Positions 1 through 13,500 of a stretch of 64,000 nucleotides of DNA are shown one piece after another. The DNA is taken from assembly GCA_003344405.1 (NCBI GenBank), contig NOWV01000154.1, positions 62,001 through 126,000 of the forward strand, written 5' to 3'. The position numbers and the translations under genes were made by a program. How positions within the stretch are numbered: the stretch's first letter is position 1; every line of letters begins with the position of its first letter. This DNA is from Trichoplax sp. H2. Its lineage: Eukaryota > Placozoa > Uniplacotomia > Trichoplacea. The notes beneath the pieces are model-generated. The model was given only the letters and a program-made list of their open reading frames with translations, was not told the DNA's origin and ran no database searches.

Positions 1-66
1 GTTATTACGAGTGATACAAATTTATTATAGATCGTGAATAATTATTCATCTCATTTCTGGGCATAG

Positions 67-2111
67 ATATCAAATTTATAGCTATTGACCTCCCTGGACA
101 TGGCAAATCTTCAAATCTTCCCTCTGGTGTGATGTATGAAATACAAAGATACATCATGAGTTTACACTTCTTTGCGAAGGGTATGCAAAAATACTACTTT
201 CTATTCTTTAACGTTTTACAACTACCGAACTATGTCTTTAATTTCTTCTAGCATTGACATTACGATTCTTGCGTAGTACTTCAAATATTACTATATAAAA
301 GCCTTATTTCTACACGATAGGTTGCTAAATCGCTGTAGTTTATGTGAATGATATAGATCTTACTTCTGCATAAGATTAGCCTTCAACTACATATGTAATC
401 TTAAAGCGCGAGTGTATTAAAAAATTTTGCATTGGATTGATACACTGTAAGATAATTACCAAGCACCGTTAGATTACGGACACAAAATCATAAATTTTAA
501 ATTTTATTAGATATATAGTATTAGTCTACGATATAAATTACTGGTAACGAGTCTTATTTCTAACTGAAATATTTCCCTCTACACTATTTTTCGGAAGAAT
601 AGGTTTAAACCTAGATAAATTCTCTTTAATGGCACATAGCCTTGGTAAGTAAACTTCTTAAAGTATACCTGCTTTCGCATATACGATATTTTATGACTGA
701 AGTAGTTTATTGCTCATAGGTGGTTCAATTGCTGCATTGGTAAGAGATTTATATCTGCTTCGATAGATGCTAGTAATAATTCACATGAATAAATCAAGTA
801 TTAACTCAAGATTGTAATTAGTATTCATTTCCTTGTAAGTATAGTATTCTGGTACCTTTCCGGACAAAATACAGCAGCTAGTTATTATAGAATCAATATG
901 TGCTATATCTGGTACACCGGTAAGATCAGTTAATTATTCTTAATAATTTTTGGTGAATTCACCTCTTTTGTCATGATATGTTTTACTAAATAAATAAACA
1001 AAATTCTTTAGAAACATCTCATTGACTTATTTTCTGATGGCATGGATTCATTCGTAAAGGAAAATCACAGAATAGCTAAGCCTTACGCAGATATAGAAGC
1101 CGCCGTGGCTAGGTATTAGTATAGTTTAAAACTTATCATGTCTGTAAATATTACCGTACTCATATAGTCTATTGACTCATAAATGGAGTAACAAACTGCA
1201 ATGGAACTTCTAAATATCAAGAGGACATCAAGAATCCTTAAGCAACATTAATCTCGTATCCCTACTATACCATCTGATTTAGGTTGAAATCGATAAATAC
1301 CTCCCTCACTAATGATGCTGCAAGAATTCTAGTTAAAAGAGGCACTTCAAAAAGCGCAGATGGTCAATATTTTCTCTACTTTCAATTCTATTGCTGATTA
1401 AAGTTGTTTACACACTTATTCGTAAAATTTCATATCTTATTCTCTTCATATGAGCCTAAATTGAGTCGTGAGATAACATTGAATTTAATTACTATTAAAT
1501 CATTTTATTTAGGATACCGTTTTGTACGTGATCCCGCTCTGCAATACGTAATGAAGCTTTGCATGAATACATTATATATATTATTGCATTATATTTTGTA
1601 ATCGTTTACAATTTTATTTCTTTAGAATACGCTTCGATTGACTTTGGAAATGCAGTTAGAAATAATCTCTAGAATAAAAGCACACTGTTTGATTATACTG
1701 TATGTACATTTTTACTAAATGCAACATTTTTGCTGATTAGTAATCATTAAACCATTTTGTTACGATATTATTAGGGCGGAAGAAGGAATTATTCTTAACG
1801 AATCCACACTCTATGAAAATATTTCAGCTCTTCATGAGGCCTATAAGAAAAACTCCAGCTCGGTAGTAATTTTGTTTAATTCTACCTGAAATATCACATT
1901 TTTCCGTTTTCTAATGAGCCATTGCTATGTTTTATATAATTATTACTAGTTTGATTACTAACTTACACTTATTCTTTAATCACAGTTTAAGCAAATCGTT
2001 GTGCCTGGAAAACATCACTTGCATTTAACAAATCCTACCTCTATTAGTAAATATATCAATGATTTCTTGTGTACTAGTAATGAAAAAAATTCGAGTAAAA
2101 GTAAATACTAG
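67..2111 (+). CDS. SERHL: SERHL-like alpha/beta hydrolase (5' end off window)
   Basis: Exons by splice logic: 67-180, 603-644, 720-739, 845-919, 1012-1112, 1283-1362, 1513-1547, 1626-1699, 1775-1862, 1986-2111. All junction phases agree and the stop is TAG at 2109. The product is a serine hydrolase-like protein of the alpha/beta hydrolase fold. The first exon carries the oxyanion-region motif AIDLPGHGKSS; the nucleophile elbow AHSLGG (catalytic Ser) is split over exons 603-644 and 720-739; TFPDKIQQLVIIE follows as in SERHL; and the last exon has the catalytic His region PGKHHLHL. The acid residue probably lies in the exon at 1626-1699 or 1775-1862, but I cannot assign it. Human SERHL2 shows the same order of motifs, which is family knowledge. 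Substrate is unknown. The 5' exons lie left of the window. The 1362 donor is a weak GTCAAT. Confidence 0.8.
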
Positions 2112-4598
2112 TATTTCATTGGATGTAAGTGCTAAGTAACCATAAAGGTTCTGGGCAAAACTACTTCAACCGTTAATGCTGTCTGATGTTGATCTGCATA
2201 GAGACCTATACAGTAGTATTTTTAAAGTTGTTGATACGCATTTTGTTTTAGGTTTAGTAGAATGAAGTCAGGGACTATCGTAGTAATATTAGTCTAAAAC
2301 TTGCAGGTATTAGAGTCAATTTGACTTTTATCGCTGCTCCAACAGCTCGGTTACAATAAAGCTAACACTAAAGCGGTATTAATTTAAAATAAGGCTGGAA
2401 CTAAATAATCGGAATAGAATACATCGATTCACATTAATAAATGTAGCGGTGGTAACGGCTTATAATTACAATGATTGAAAGCTATTTTTACGACATGTAC
2501 AGCAATAAATAATTAATGACTTAAATACATCGGTGCAGTACAGACTTGAAGCATCCCGTCCCCTTATTTGCGGATCTGTAACATTATATTTTTTGTTCGA
2601 TAGCTTTTTAAAATAGCTTAGATATACAATTTTCTTAAATCATATTTGATTCTGCTAAATATATTCTCGTGGATTATCATTTGCAGTCTTTGGTTCCTGA
2701 CCAGTACACGGTACAGGTTTCCTAATTTATTTTATTTATTTAAAGCATGAAGAGTATTAATAAGCTAGCCTATTAATAAAGCGTATTTCCGCTCTATCTC
2801 TTTACCACATTAATTTATCTTCAGTCTATAATTTTATGATTAAAGAAAATACTCTATGAATATTTACCTACATGACATTCTGATATCGGATGTACTTTAG
2901 CAATGACTTACAGTATAGATATCGAAATTATTTCACTAGTTTGCCCTATATAAATACGAAATGTATTTATAAATGCAAATGTACGCCGTGCATTGATTAC
3001 GTCTTCATTGCCATTAGAACAAAGCTTCATTTACAAAGAAATACGATTAGAAGTGCTACGAGGTTAAACTGTTAGTTTTATCAACATTTTTAAATCCGAT
3101 GGGCGTTCACATCTCAGTGCGTCTCTATATACGAACGTTCGTATTTAGATTGTCGATATCATTATTACTTTGAGTCATTAGTAGTTGCTGTTGTTACAGC
3201 GTTACTAGATGTATTTATATTATAGAAATACAGACAGTAATTTGTACTCTAGTAACTTCTTACTGATAACGTTCGATATCTATAGTAATTTATCTTGCTA
3301 CAGAAAGTGAACTAGATAGATTTGGTAAAGCAATTTTTAGTGAGAATAGTTAGTATCTAAACATAAATCAAACTTCAGTCACGTTTCAACGTTACAATTC
3401 GTTGATGAATTGTGAGTTAGTGAATAAGAATGCTTCCTACATTTCTTTAAATAAGTCTATTTGTTCCATTGTAATTAAGTAGGTACCATTATCAAACAAT
3501 GAATGGATGGCAAAGCGATGGTACGGTGTTGATGAACTTATTGCTATTTAAGAGTCTTTTTAGTACGAATTTTATTCACATCCTATGACTCAAGTACCGC
3601 AACTATCAATCCATAGAGGTACAAGATGGACAAAATATGATCTTCGTCGATGACCTTCATGAATTATGATCAGCCATATATTTGTAATACTAGTTATTTA
3701 TTTATTAATTATAATTATTAATACTTGCTATGATTGTTAACTTCAGTTAGAAGTTCATCATCTCCACTAAAAATGAAAATTAACAAATACGTTGTACTAT
3801 TATGTGGCTTCACGAACAGTATAATATATAAATATAATGTTAACCTACAATAATAAAAATCAGTACTATATTTCCAGTATACATAAATAAGTCCCGCTCA
3901 CTTGAGCTCGATCGTAGTCAGGGATATTTTTATGAATCGTTGGGTATAATAGTACGTCAGCAAAGCACTAATTTGAAATCGGTATATAGTACATACGTAT
4001 TAATTAAAGCTCGCATAAACTGGATATGAAAGAATGAACAGTTATGAGTTGTCGGGTACCCATATATAAGTTATATATACTTCAGGTTACTAATAAGATA
4101 AATTTCATACCGTAAACCAGTCCTGTGCAGGATTTATCGGTAGACTGTAGTATACTCACATATAGCGTGCATTATATGGGTTAAAGTACAGTACAGTACA
4201 TATGCAACTGAGGATCAATCTAATTTAATCGCGGTCACCGGGATGAATTTCTTCGATCATAATACAATCATATTATGCGCATTCCCTTTATTGTGCACAA
4301 ACGATAACACGTCATAAAACTTATATGATTATATATACAACCGTCGGATGAACCCATTTATCAGATAGAGAACTACCGATGGATCGCATCGTGCGTCGTC
4401 ATGGCAACCCGAATGATCCACATAGCTTGCCATAGTATAGATAGCAAATTACAAGTTCGAGTACAAGAGCACTATCGTAATTCAGAGTAACGATGTTTAA
4501 TAGATATCTTACAAAAATAAATTAAATCCTGATCATTACTTAAGATATCAACAGATTTTGAAGCCATTTTATTTCGAAATTTGATTGTTGTAAGTATC
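2112..4598. other. intergenic, no gene seen
   Basis: AT-rich spacer between the hydrolase stop and the CFAP47 start. The open frames are short and without recognisable domains or splice context. A small GTACAGTACAGTAC run lies near 4187, the same motif that makes the satellite at 37-39 kb. Confidence 0.5.
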
Positions 4599-7500
4599 AT
4601 GGATAGTGGATCTGTAATAGCAGGCATAAAAATATTTCCATCAGTGGTTCAATTCAATGATGCGATTGCGGATGAGACTTATAAACAAACTTTGACGTTA
4701 CAAAATGTTAGTGGATTATCCAAATCACTTCGTTTTTCTGGACCTGAAACGGAGGTAAAGCTAAACCATCAAATAATAAAATTGTGTTACTTGCTGGTAA
4801 ATCCGTCTAAGATAGAATGATGAATTATATGATTTATAAATCAATCAACTAATCGCAGTTTTCTAATAACCCTACATTAACAGGTTTTCAAACTCACTAC
4901 AAACTTTCATAAAAAATGTATCGCACCTGGTTTGCTAATAAAGACGACGATTGAATATTGTCCGGCCGCCGATGATCATTATAAGGATCGCATATTACTT
5001 ATAGCAGATGATGATGTCATTGAAATACCGCTTTTAGGGTAAGTCAGAATAACGGCGATACAAACAATATTAGCTCGGAAGTTATCAGACATACAGCTAA
5101 TGGTAACTAGGAATAATGACTCTTGCTATAAAATTAGATTCAATCCACACTACAAGCAACTTGAATTTCTTTTATTTGTTTAAGAATTATATCTATACAA
5201 GAGTATCGTATCATTATTATTAATGTGCTATCCTATAGGATTTGTCCCGTACCATTACTTCATATTGAAGGAACCGTAGATTTTGGTACTGCACCTGCTG
5301 ATGGAAGAATTCTTAAAAAATGCGTTAAAATAATTAATGAAGGTTCAAGGAATGGGCATTTCGAGATATCTTACGCTGGTTCAAAGTCAATAACAATTCA
5401 ACCAAGTTCAGGCAATGTTGAACCCTATAGCGAATTAGATATTGAGGTAATGTCTTTAACTAGCATTGAGGGTAAATCATGTAGGACGAAATCTTACTGC
5501 TATCAGGCGATAATTTTGTATTGAATACGAAAGTGTAAATATGTATTGAACTATCATACATTTGCATTGATAGGTTAACTTTATCGCGGATACAGCTACC
5601 GAATTCGAAGAATATGCCAGGTATATTAACCTTGAATAGTTTGAACATAGCTCTGTTTAATTTACAGCGCAATGAACTAAAACAATTTATCGGCCAAACA
5701 CTTCTTATTTAGCATAACTAGTTAAACTTATTGATTTGCAGCACATAAGTAAATAGACTATTTAGGGCTATATTATTATATTAGTAGCATATTCGCTCTT
5801 CTTATCATATTTGAATCTCTATTCTAACAACCATCATTCGATAGTGTTATGTTAGAAAGTCGTCCCGAAAGTAAATTGTCAATTAAAGGCAAGGTTATGA
5901 GACGTCAATTAATGTTGCTTAATCCCTATGACACTCAACCTCTGCGATGTGTCGAGTTTGGACCAACTTATTACGGTACTCAGCAACAAAAACAAGGAAT
6001 CCTATTTAATAATAGTCCTGATGAAATCCAATTTGTTGCAATTCTGCTAGAAGACCAATTGGGTCAAGAAGTTGTAAGTACTCCTACACTTTAATTCTAT
6101 CAATTGTAAGATAGAAATTTTAGTTGTTTGATCGAATAATGATAATTTTAATGAATTAAAAATTAACACCAATTTATTTGGCTTAAGGCTTGACAATTTC
6201 ATTTTTGCGATAATATGATTTGTTTACGTAGTATAATCTTCTATTTATAGTAATTACATCAACAGCATATCAACTTTACATATTTATTATATTAGGACTC
6301 TGATCTTAGCCTAACAACTGCCCAAGCTCTAACGGAAAAAGCTCATCATGATGGTCGTACAAATGATATCTTATCTCTAATTACAACAACCCCTAATCAA
6401 GGAATTTTGAAGCCTTACGAGAAACTGGCAATTGATTTCCATTTCAAACCTGAATATCATTACTCAGCAATTGGCTTCAAAAATAAGCAGCAATCTCCCC
6501 CAAGGCGCGATTACGCTATCTACATGCAATTTACATTGGTGCAAAATAATTTAATCAATAGCGAGCAAGAAAATAAGCTACTTCAGGATGGCCAAAAAGG
6601 TAATTTGATATCCTGATTAAAACATTAAATCTAGAAAGCTAGCATTATAACGCCATGTAACTTTCCATTCCAGTTAAAATCACACGTAATAGCAGCAAAA
6701 ATCTGTGCTACATTAATTATTTCTTATGATGACTACGTGCTTGTTTTTTTAGGCATTGAAGTCGCCATCACAGGTTGTGCCTTACCTGTACTATTATCTA
6801 TCAAGCCTGACATGCAGTATGATTTTGGAAGTTGTACAGTCAGTGAAAGAACAGATGCTTTATTCACGATTACTAATGAATCCAAGGAATTAGCTGTAAA
6901 ATTTAAATTCAGCAAAATTGCTCATTTCTATACCAATCCAGGCGAAGGAAAACTTCGACCATTACAATCACAAAGTATAATTATATCTGCTCGCCCTCAG
7001 CAACTTGGATTGTATAAAAATAATATTAACCTTAACGTTATCGATAATCATGGCAAAATCATTCATTCTATTCCAATCCATGTTGAAGTAAACTGTATTG
7101 CACTAAATCGTGATCAGCAAGGAAAGACTAGTAACGGTCATATCCAAATAGATTCAAGTCAAAGTAAAGTAGCCAGCAAGAATAGATCCAGAGATGATGT
7201 CCAACTTGCGAATCCGAATGATTTACCAGGGAGTGTGAGACCGGCAGATCCCAGGTCCCGCGTTAGGTACAAGATTTTTATTTTATTTTCAATTCTAAAG
7301 TTATTAAGATTAATTTTTTTTGTCAAGTCTTCAAGTAGTTATGCGAGTTACGTCGTTACCTTACGATATCACTAATATTTGGATTGAGAAAAGTTGTTTG
7401 ATATTAATCTAATCAACTTTTTGTCCGATTACTTAGATCAAAGTATACACGGACAGATCGCTATACTTATATTGATCCTGATTATGCACTAAGCAAAGAA

Positions 7501-10500
7501 GAAACCCAAAAGCGAGATATCAATAACATCAAATATAGAAAATACATTGATGATCTCAGGGATACCAGAAAAAGTCGCCAACGAGACAAGTAATCTTTCT
7601 AATTTTAAGAAATTTGCTAATAAATTTTTTAGCTATCACTGTAATCCTTAATCCATAAATTAGGCTCTCAAGTTAATCGATTTTCTTAGACAGTATGATT
7701 ATATACTTAAATTTTCCACTTAAAGATCTATAAGATCGAATATTTATGCCTCGCTAACGCTATTAAAAAATGTTTTCTTATTAGAATGTACCAGAAAATT
7801 GATAGTGATATAGATTTGGGAATAAAGCCAGGAGCAGGGCTTGTTCCTCCTACAGCTTCATTGAAAGAACTGTATGATGATGTTAAAAGTATGTTTTTAT
7901 ATATTAGTCTAAATGCTCTAATCAATTTCGATACAATAAATCAAATTACGAAAATTTCTTTTTTATTACTTGTATCACGCCAGCCTCAAATCAAAAACCG
8001 AAAAAAAATCATATGGTCTTAAGTAATAAAATTGTCGATTATTGCCATAATATGACGGGCAACGAAGAGGTACTTATAATGAGTGAACAAAGCAGTCAAT
8101 AAATGTTGATCTTTAATGAGATGTTATGATCAACTAAACTTAATATAACATTATAGGCCCTAAAGCTAGGCTTGGGAACTATACCTGTGACACAAGAAGA
8201 AATCAGCGATTGTTCAAGGACTTTAATGCCTGCTCAAATACATTTGATTAAATTAGGTAAGGAATTGACACGATAGTAATCAATCAATTCCATAACCACT
8301 ACATAAATAAATTTTTTCCCGTTCATTTTAAAATTTAATTTTAAAATTAATTATAAGTAGAGCATAGGATAACACGTCTTTCTAATTACCGAATGATGCT
8401 CAATGTCATTGCTATGATAAACATTACTGAATCACAAAATAGCTAGACAGTGCAATATATGTATATATGTCACACCCACGGCATTAACTATTTTATATTA
8501 TTTATTTGTGTTTAACTATAATTTAGCTCCAGGAACGTTAGATTATGGAGAAGTTTGTCAACAATCCACTAATTCTAAATATCTCCGGGTTGCAAATAAT
8601 CTGGATAACCATATTCTGTTCTCTTTAGAAGTAAGTGAATTAACAAATGTATTATGTGCTTACTATGTACTAGTCCACAAACTCGCTTTCTTAATTAACG
8701 ACATTCGCACAATAGTTAATTGTATTTCGACCATTTGTATAGTTCGATAACTGCCCTGAAATGTTGCAATCATTTCCTGCATCTCAAGTTATACCTCCTA
8801 AAAGTGTAGCGCAATTTGAATGTATTTTTGAGGCAAATCAACTTGGAAGCTATCATCGGTATGCTATGCCTATATTGTACATATTTTAAATGGATATATT
8901 TCGATCATATATTATATCAGTAAATTATTTGCACTCGAAATGCTTAAATCTTATCAACCCTGTCTTAAGTGCATTTCAATTTTCTTCTAGTAATATTACC
9001 TATTACATTAATCGCAAGCATATGAAACATCTTGTGCTATTCGCCAATGTCGTTAGTGTCGATTTACAATTGTCCACTAATAAAGTTGTATTGAAACCCA
9101 AATTTGGACAGCCAGCACATGCAGGTTTACAATTAATTGAGAATCGAACTGCCATTAGCTTTAGAAGCTATTAAAACATTTATGTATTGGTGATATTTTT
9201 TATAAAGGTATTCGAGAATTAGTCTATGTGACTAATCCGCGCAATTATCCAGCACAATTTAAATGGACTTTAAACAACTCAGGAGGCGGAGAACCAACTT
9301 ACTACATCAGCCCCGCCACTGGTATTCAATATTAAAGTCACTTACTTTCATTTTACTTAAGCAATAATCTGAGCTTCATGTTCACTAGGCTATGTTGAAG
9401 CATTTTCCACCCTTGCATGTGAAGTTATCTGTCATCCAACATACAGATCCTCGACTGAAGTAGAGTTTTTGCTATCCGTTAAAGGTGGTGCAGATTCATT
9501 ACTAAGATGCACTTGTGAGGCAAGTATTGATTAATTAGTTATTATTATATCGAGATTACGGTTCCATTTCGATTTTAGTAAAGGATATACGATTACATAT
9601 GTACCTTATATCTATTTATTGCAGTTTGGGCAAGCTCAGTGCGCTTTTGTAGAAAGAAGGCTTTTATTTGGTTCGGTACCTCTTCACTTAACTACCACTA
9701 AAATTGTTCTACTGCAAAATACCGGACAGCATCATGCTCATTTTGAAGTATAGTACCATAAATTTTAAAAAATCAATTTGTAAAATACATTATTTTGCAT
9801 GCCTAAAATATATTGCCCATGTTAAATTACTATTCTATTCTAAAAAATGTTATCACTTTGACAACTTTTTGTAACAGGTGGTAGACTCAAATCCTTTCCA
9901 AGGCATGACTATCACACCAATATCTGGATTAGTTGCAGTAGGAGGATATACAGAAATTAAGGTACATTAGCTTTCTAATAGATATGTCATAATGTACGTA
10001 TAGCATTAACATGAGATAACGAAACATCCAGTCAATTTAAGAGAAAAATGCTTTTAGGTCGGTAATAGGGTTCAGTACTACAACAGCATTTACCGTTTCC
10101 CATTAACAAAATTGAAGTGTAATCTACTTTTTGTACATCCAAATGAGCACTTGATAATTATAATCTGTAGTCTCCAATTAGTATAGTGGTTGTATTCTCC
10201 TAGTAATTATGAGCTCAACAAAATATGTAATTGATATCAGTATGTTACAGTACATCATAATGTATAGCATTATAATTAAGCAATACTCGTATAGTCAGGA
10301 AGTAATCTAGTATTCTGTAAATCCTAACGTAAAGAAATGTGGTTACTTCTAAATTATTCTCATATTAACGTAGAAGTGATACAGATATGAGATATGACTA
10401 CCAATGTATAATCAGTGATACCTGAACACATGATACAGGGAGGTACAAGTATTGGTGCCTCCCTTGCCCACATGTTAATCAGGATATAAATTAGAAATAA

Positions 10501-13500
10501 TATTGACTAGCTGACAGAGGAGTTTAACAGCATTATATCATGCTTCTAAAAGCATCTGAGCCTCATCTATAGAAAGTTAAGTTTAATTGCAAAATATCCG
10601 TCTTCTACACGTATTCAGAAAATAAATCTACAGCAGTAAATTATGCAAGCACATTGTAAATTTTTTTCTTTTCTCAGGTGGACTTTACTCCGACAGTGGT
10701 TCAGAAATTCGATACAAGCATACATGTTAAGATTCGCGGATGGAAAACCATTTCACTCCGAGTTGGAGGACGTGTTGAAGAACCCCGCGTTGACATTGAT
10801 AAAGTACGTTAACTTATAAATTGCTAAAGAGTTGCACACCCCAATGCAGTTATGCTGTATGATGATGATAGTCAACATTCGGGGTTAGCATAGATGCTTG
10901 ATTGTATTATTATTCGTGGTGGATATGTCTTATTCTTCATTGTTATTTACTAATAATTCCCAAAGCAACAATTCTATTTTGGTGGTATCCACTGTGGATC
11001 TTTTGGTGAAGAATCATTTAAGTTGATCAACAAGGTAAAAGATGAGATAAATATTCATTTGATCTTAACTTCACGAATTATAAATTTTGCAATTAATATC
11101 ATTTATACGCGTACAAACAAATTCTCCTTGGAAATTTCTTCTTTAGACAAATACACCGGTTAAAGTTGCAATCGACTTGAGTAGATTTCGAGACTTTAAA
11201 ATTCGGTGCGATTCACAAACTAATCCAGGTAATTTCATTATTTTCTTATCATTTATCTTGTTAGTGTTTGTCATTATTTATAATTGAATCTGGAGGTACG
11301 CTTACTAAGGTTCTCATACTTATCAAAGAGAGAGTGTCTACTTTTCTGACTTACTATCATTGTAGTGTTAAGTTAATACTATCTAATCCATAATTATCTT
11401 CAAGTATTTACTCCTTGCATTAATATTAATATCCATTTCTATTTGCCTTCCTAGAGAAATTGATTAGAGAGGATGGGAATCAAAATTTATATACGATAAG
11501 TATGAACGGCAATGAAGTCATCAGCTATATACTACAATTTTATCCATCAGAGGTAGACATATTATAATAAATAGCTAATCGATCTTAAATATAATTTACT
11601 AGAAACAAGAAGTAATGTAGCATGTAAATTCAGCCGTCAATTCAGTACGCAATTATAGTACTGAAATTTAGATCTTTTAAGAATGACACTTTTAAAATAA
11701 TCTCGTTTAGGTTGCATCATATGATTTTTATCTCCCGGTTACAATTAACGAAATAAATCCCCCTTCTCCACCCCAATCTCCACTACCACCAACGCCAACT
11801 ACATCGAAATATAGTTATCCACGTATTGATACTCCTACCACCCTAACTCAGTTAGCCACTCCGAAGCGTCATGTTCTGGCAACTGCTTTACGACCTCTTT
11901 TGCAATTATCTCACACTCACGTAGAGTTTTTACTAAGTGCAGAATATACTAGTGAAGAACAAATGGATAAACCTCTACAGGTACTAGCTAATAATAACAC
12001 AAACTTATCAATTTCAGCTAATAATAATACTCTTAAATCCTACTAGATAGGAATAGATGTCCTTTAAAATCTGCAAATGTTAACCTAGAATCTACGTTAG
12101 GTCTTAAAATCAGAATGATAGATAATAGTATGTATTGCTACCTTTCAGGGCTGTATGGTCGCCAACTGTACTGATGATGAATTAGAGTGGTTCTTGGATA
12201 TTGATACGGCTACCAATCCTCAGTTAGAAGCGTTCCAATTCTTGGATAAAGATGGTAATCAGTTCGAAAATGGAAATCTAAAACCAGGGGAAAGTAGCCT
12301 GCTTGGAATTGTTTTTAATCCAGGTAAAATTTATTTATCATAGATTTAAGTTAGCTTACTCATTATAGATCAAATTCTAGCTCTTGCCAACGTTAATGAC
12401 CTTACACTTTTGATTTACAATAATTTATAATCATTAGCTCGACCTGGTATCTATTCTGCTTCGCTACCGGTTTGCGTTAGGAACAAACGGCAGGCATTGC
12501 GTGAATTAATGCTACATGGAGAGCTAAGAGCACCAGTTATAGAGTTTGAACCTAGAGAAGTCTGGTTAAGCCCAGCTCCTATTGAGACTGAAGTGGTAGC
12601 TTCGTGTGCTCTAATTGCCAGTGGATTTAATAGGTAAATATGGACGATAGCTAAAACCAAAATAAAATTATCGCATTTTTAATAGATCGCATTAATGCTT
12701 TGCAGGGATACAGAAATTAAATGTTTTATACCAGAATGTGAATTGGAAGACGGTAGTCTAGCTCAGGTTTTATGCGTTGAATTTCCGAAGGGTAGATTGA
12801 TCCAGGGGCATGTTCAAAATAAAGCCGAATGTGATAATTCTTCTCTTCCTTTCATCATTAAATTTCAAACGAGCAAGCCAGTTTCAACTATTATACCGAT
12901 ACAATTTAAGGATTCCTTTGGAAATAGGTAAGGTAGTAATAAACAGTTTTAAAAGTTTAGCAACTTTAATCTAATAGAATAGAAATACGTTTTACAAGCG
13001 TACTACTGTTACTAACAACTATAGTAAATCTAACGCGCGAATAAACGTAATTCCTTTCTGCTGTTTAGCTATACCTTAAATGTTGCCGTGACTGGTGAAA
13101 ATTGCCTACTGACTGCTTATCCGTTCATCGCATCCAAAAATAAAGACCATCATATAATCCGAAATCAGCAAGATTCCCCTTTACCTTTTGTTGAACCAAT
13201 TTTAGTAAAATGTGAAGCATTATCAGATCACGAACAATCTATTGATAATACAAGTTCAATATTCGACAATATTACACCATTTGCTGAAGGTGATGAAGGT
13301 ATTGAATCCGAAATCACATTGAGCAATCTTAACATTATTGACAACCAGGGCGATGATGAGGATGAAGACGAAATCGATCGGCGTGATAGACATGCCGCCA
13401 CTGATACCAGTCATAGCTATTTAGCTAAAGCAGTTAAAGCTGTAGAAAGGTGGTACTCATTTCATGGTTGGCCTGGCGGAATATCACCAACAATTGTGCC

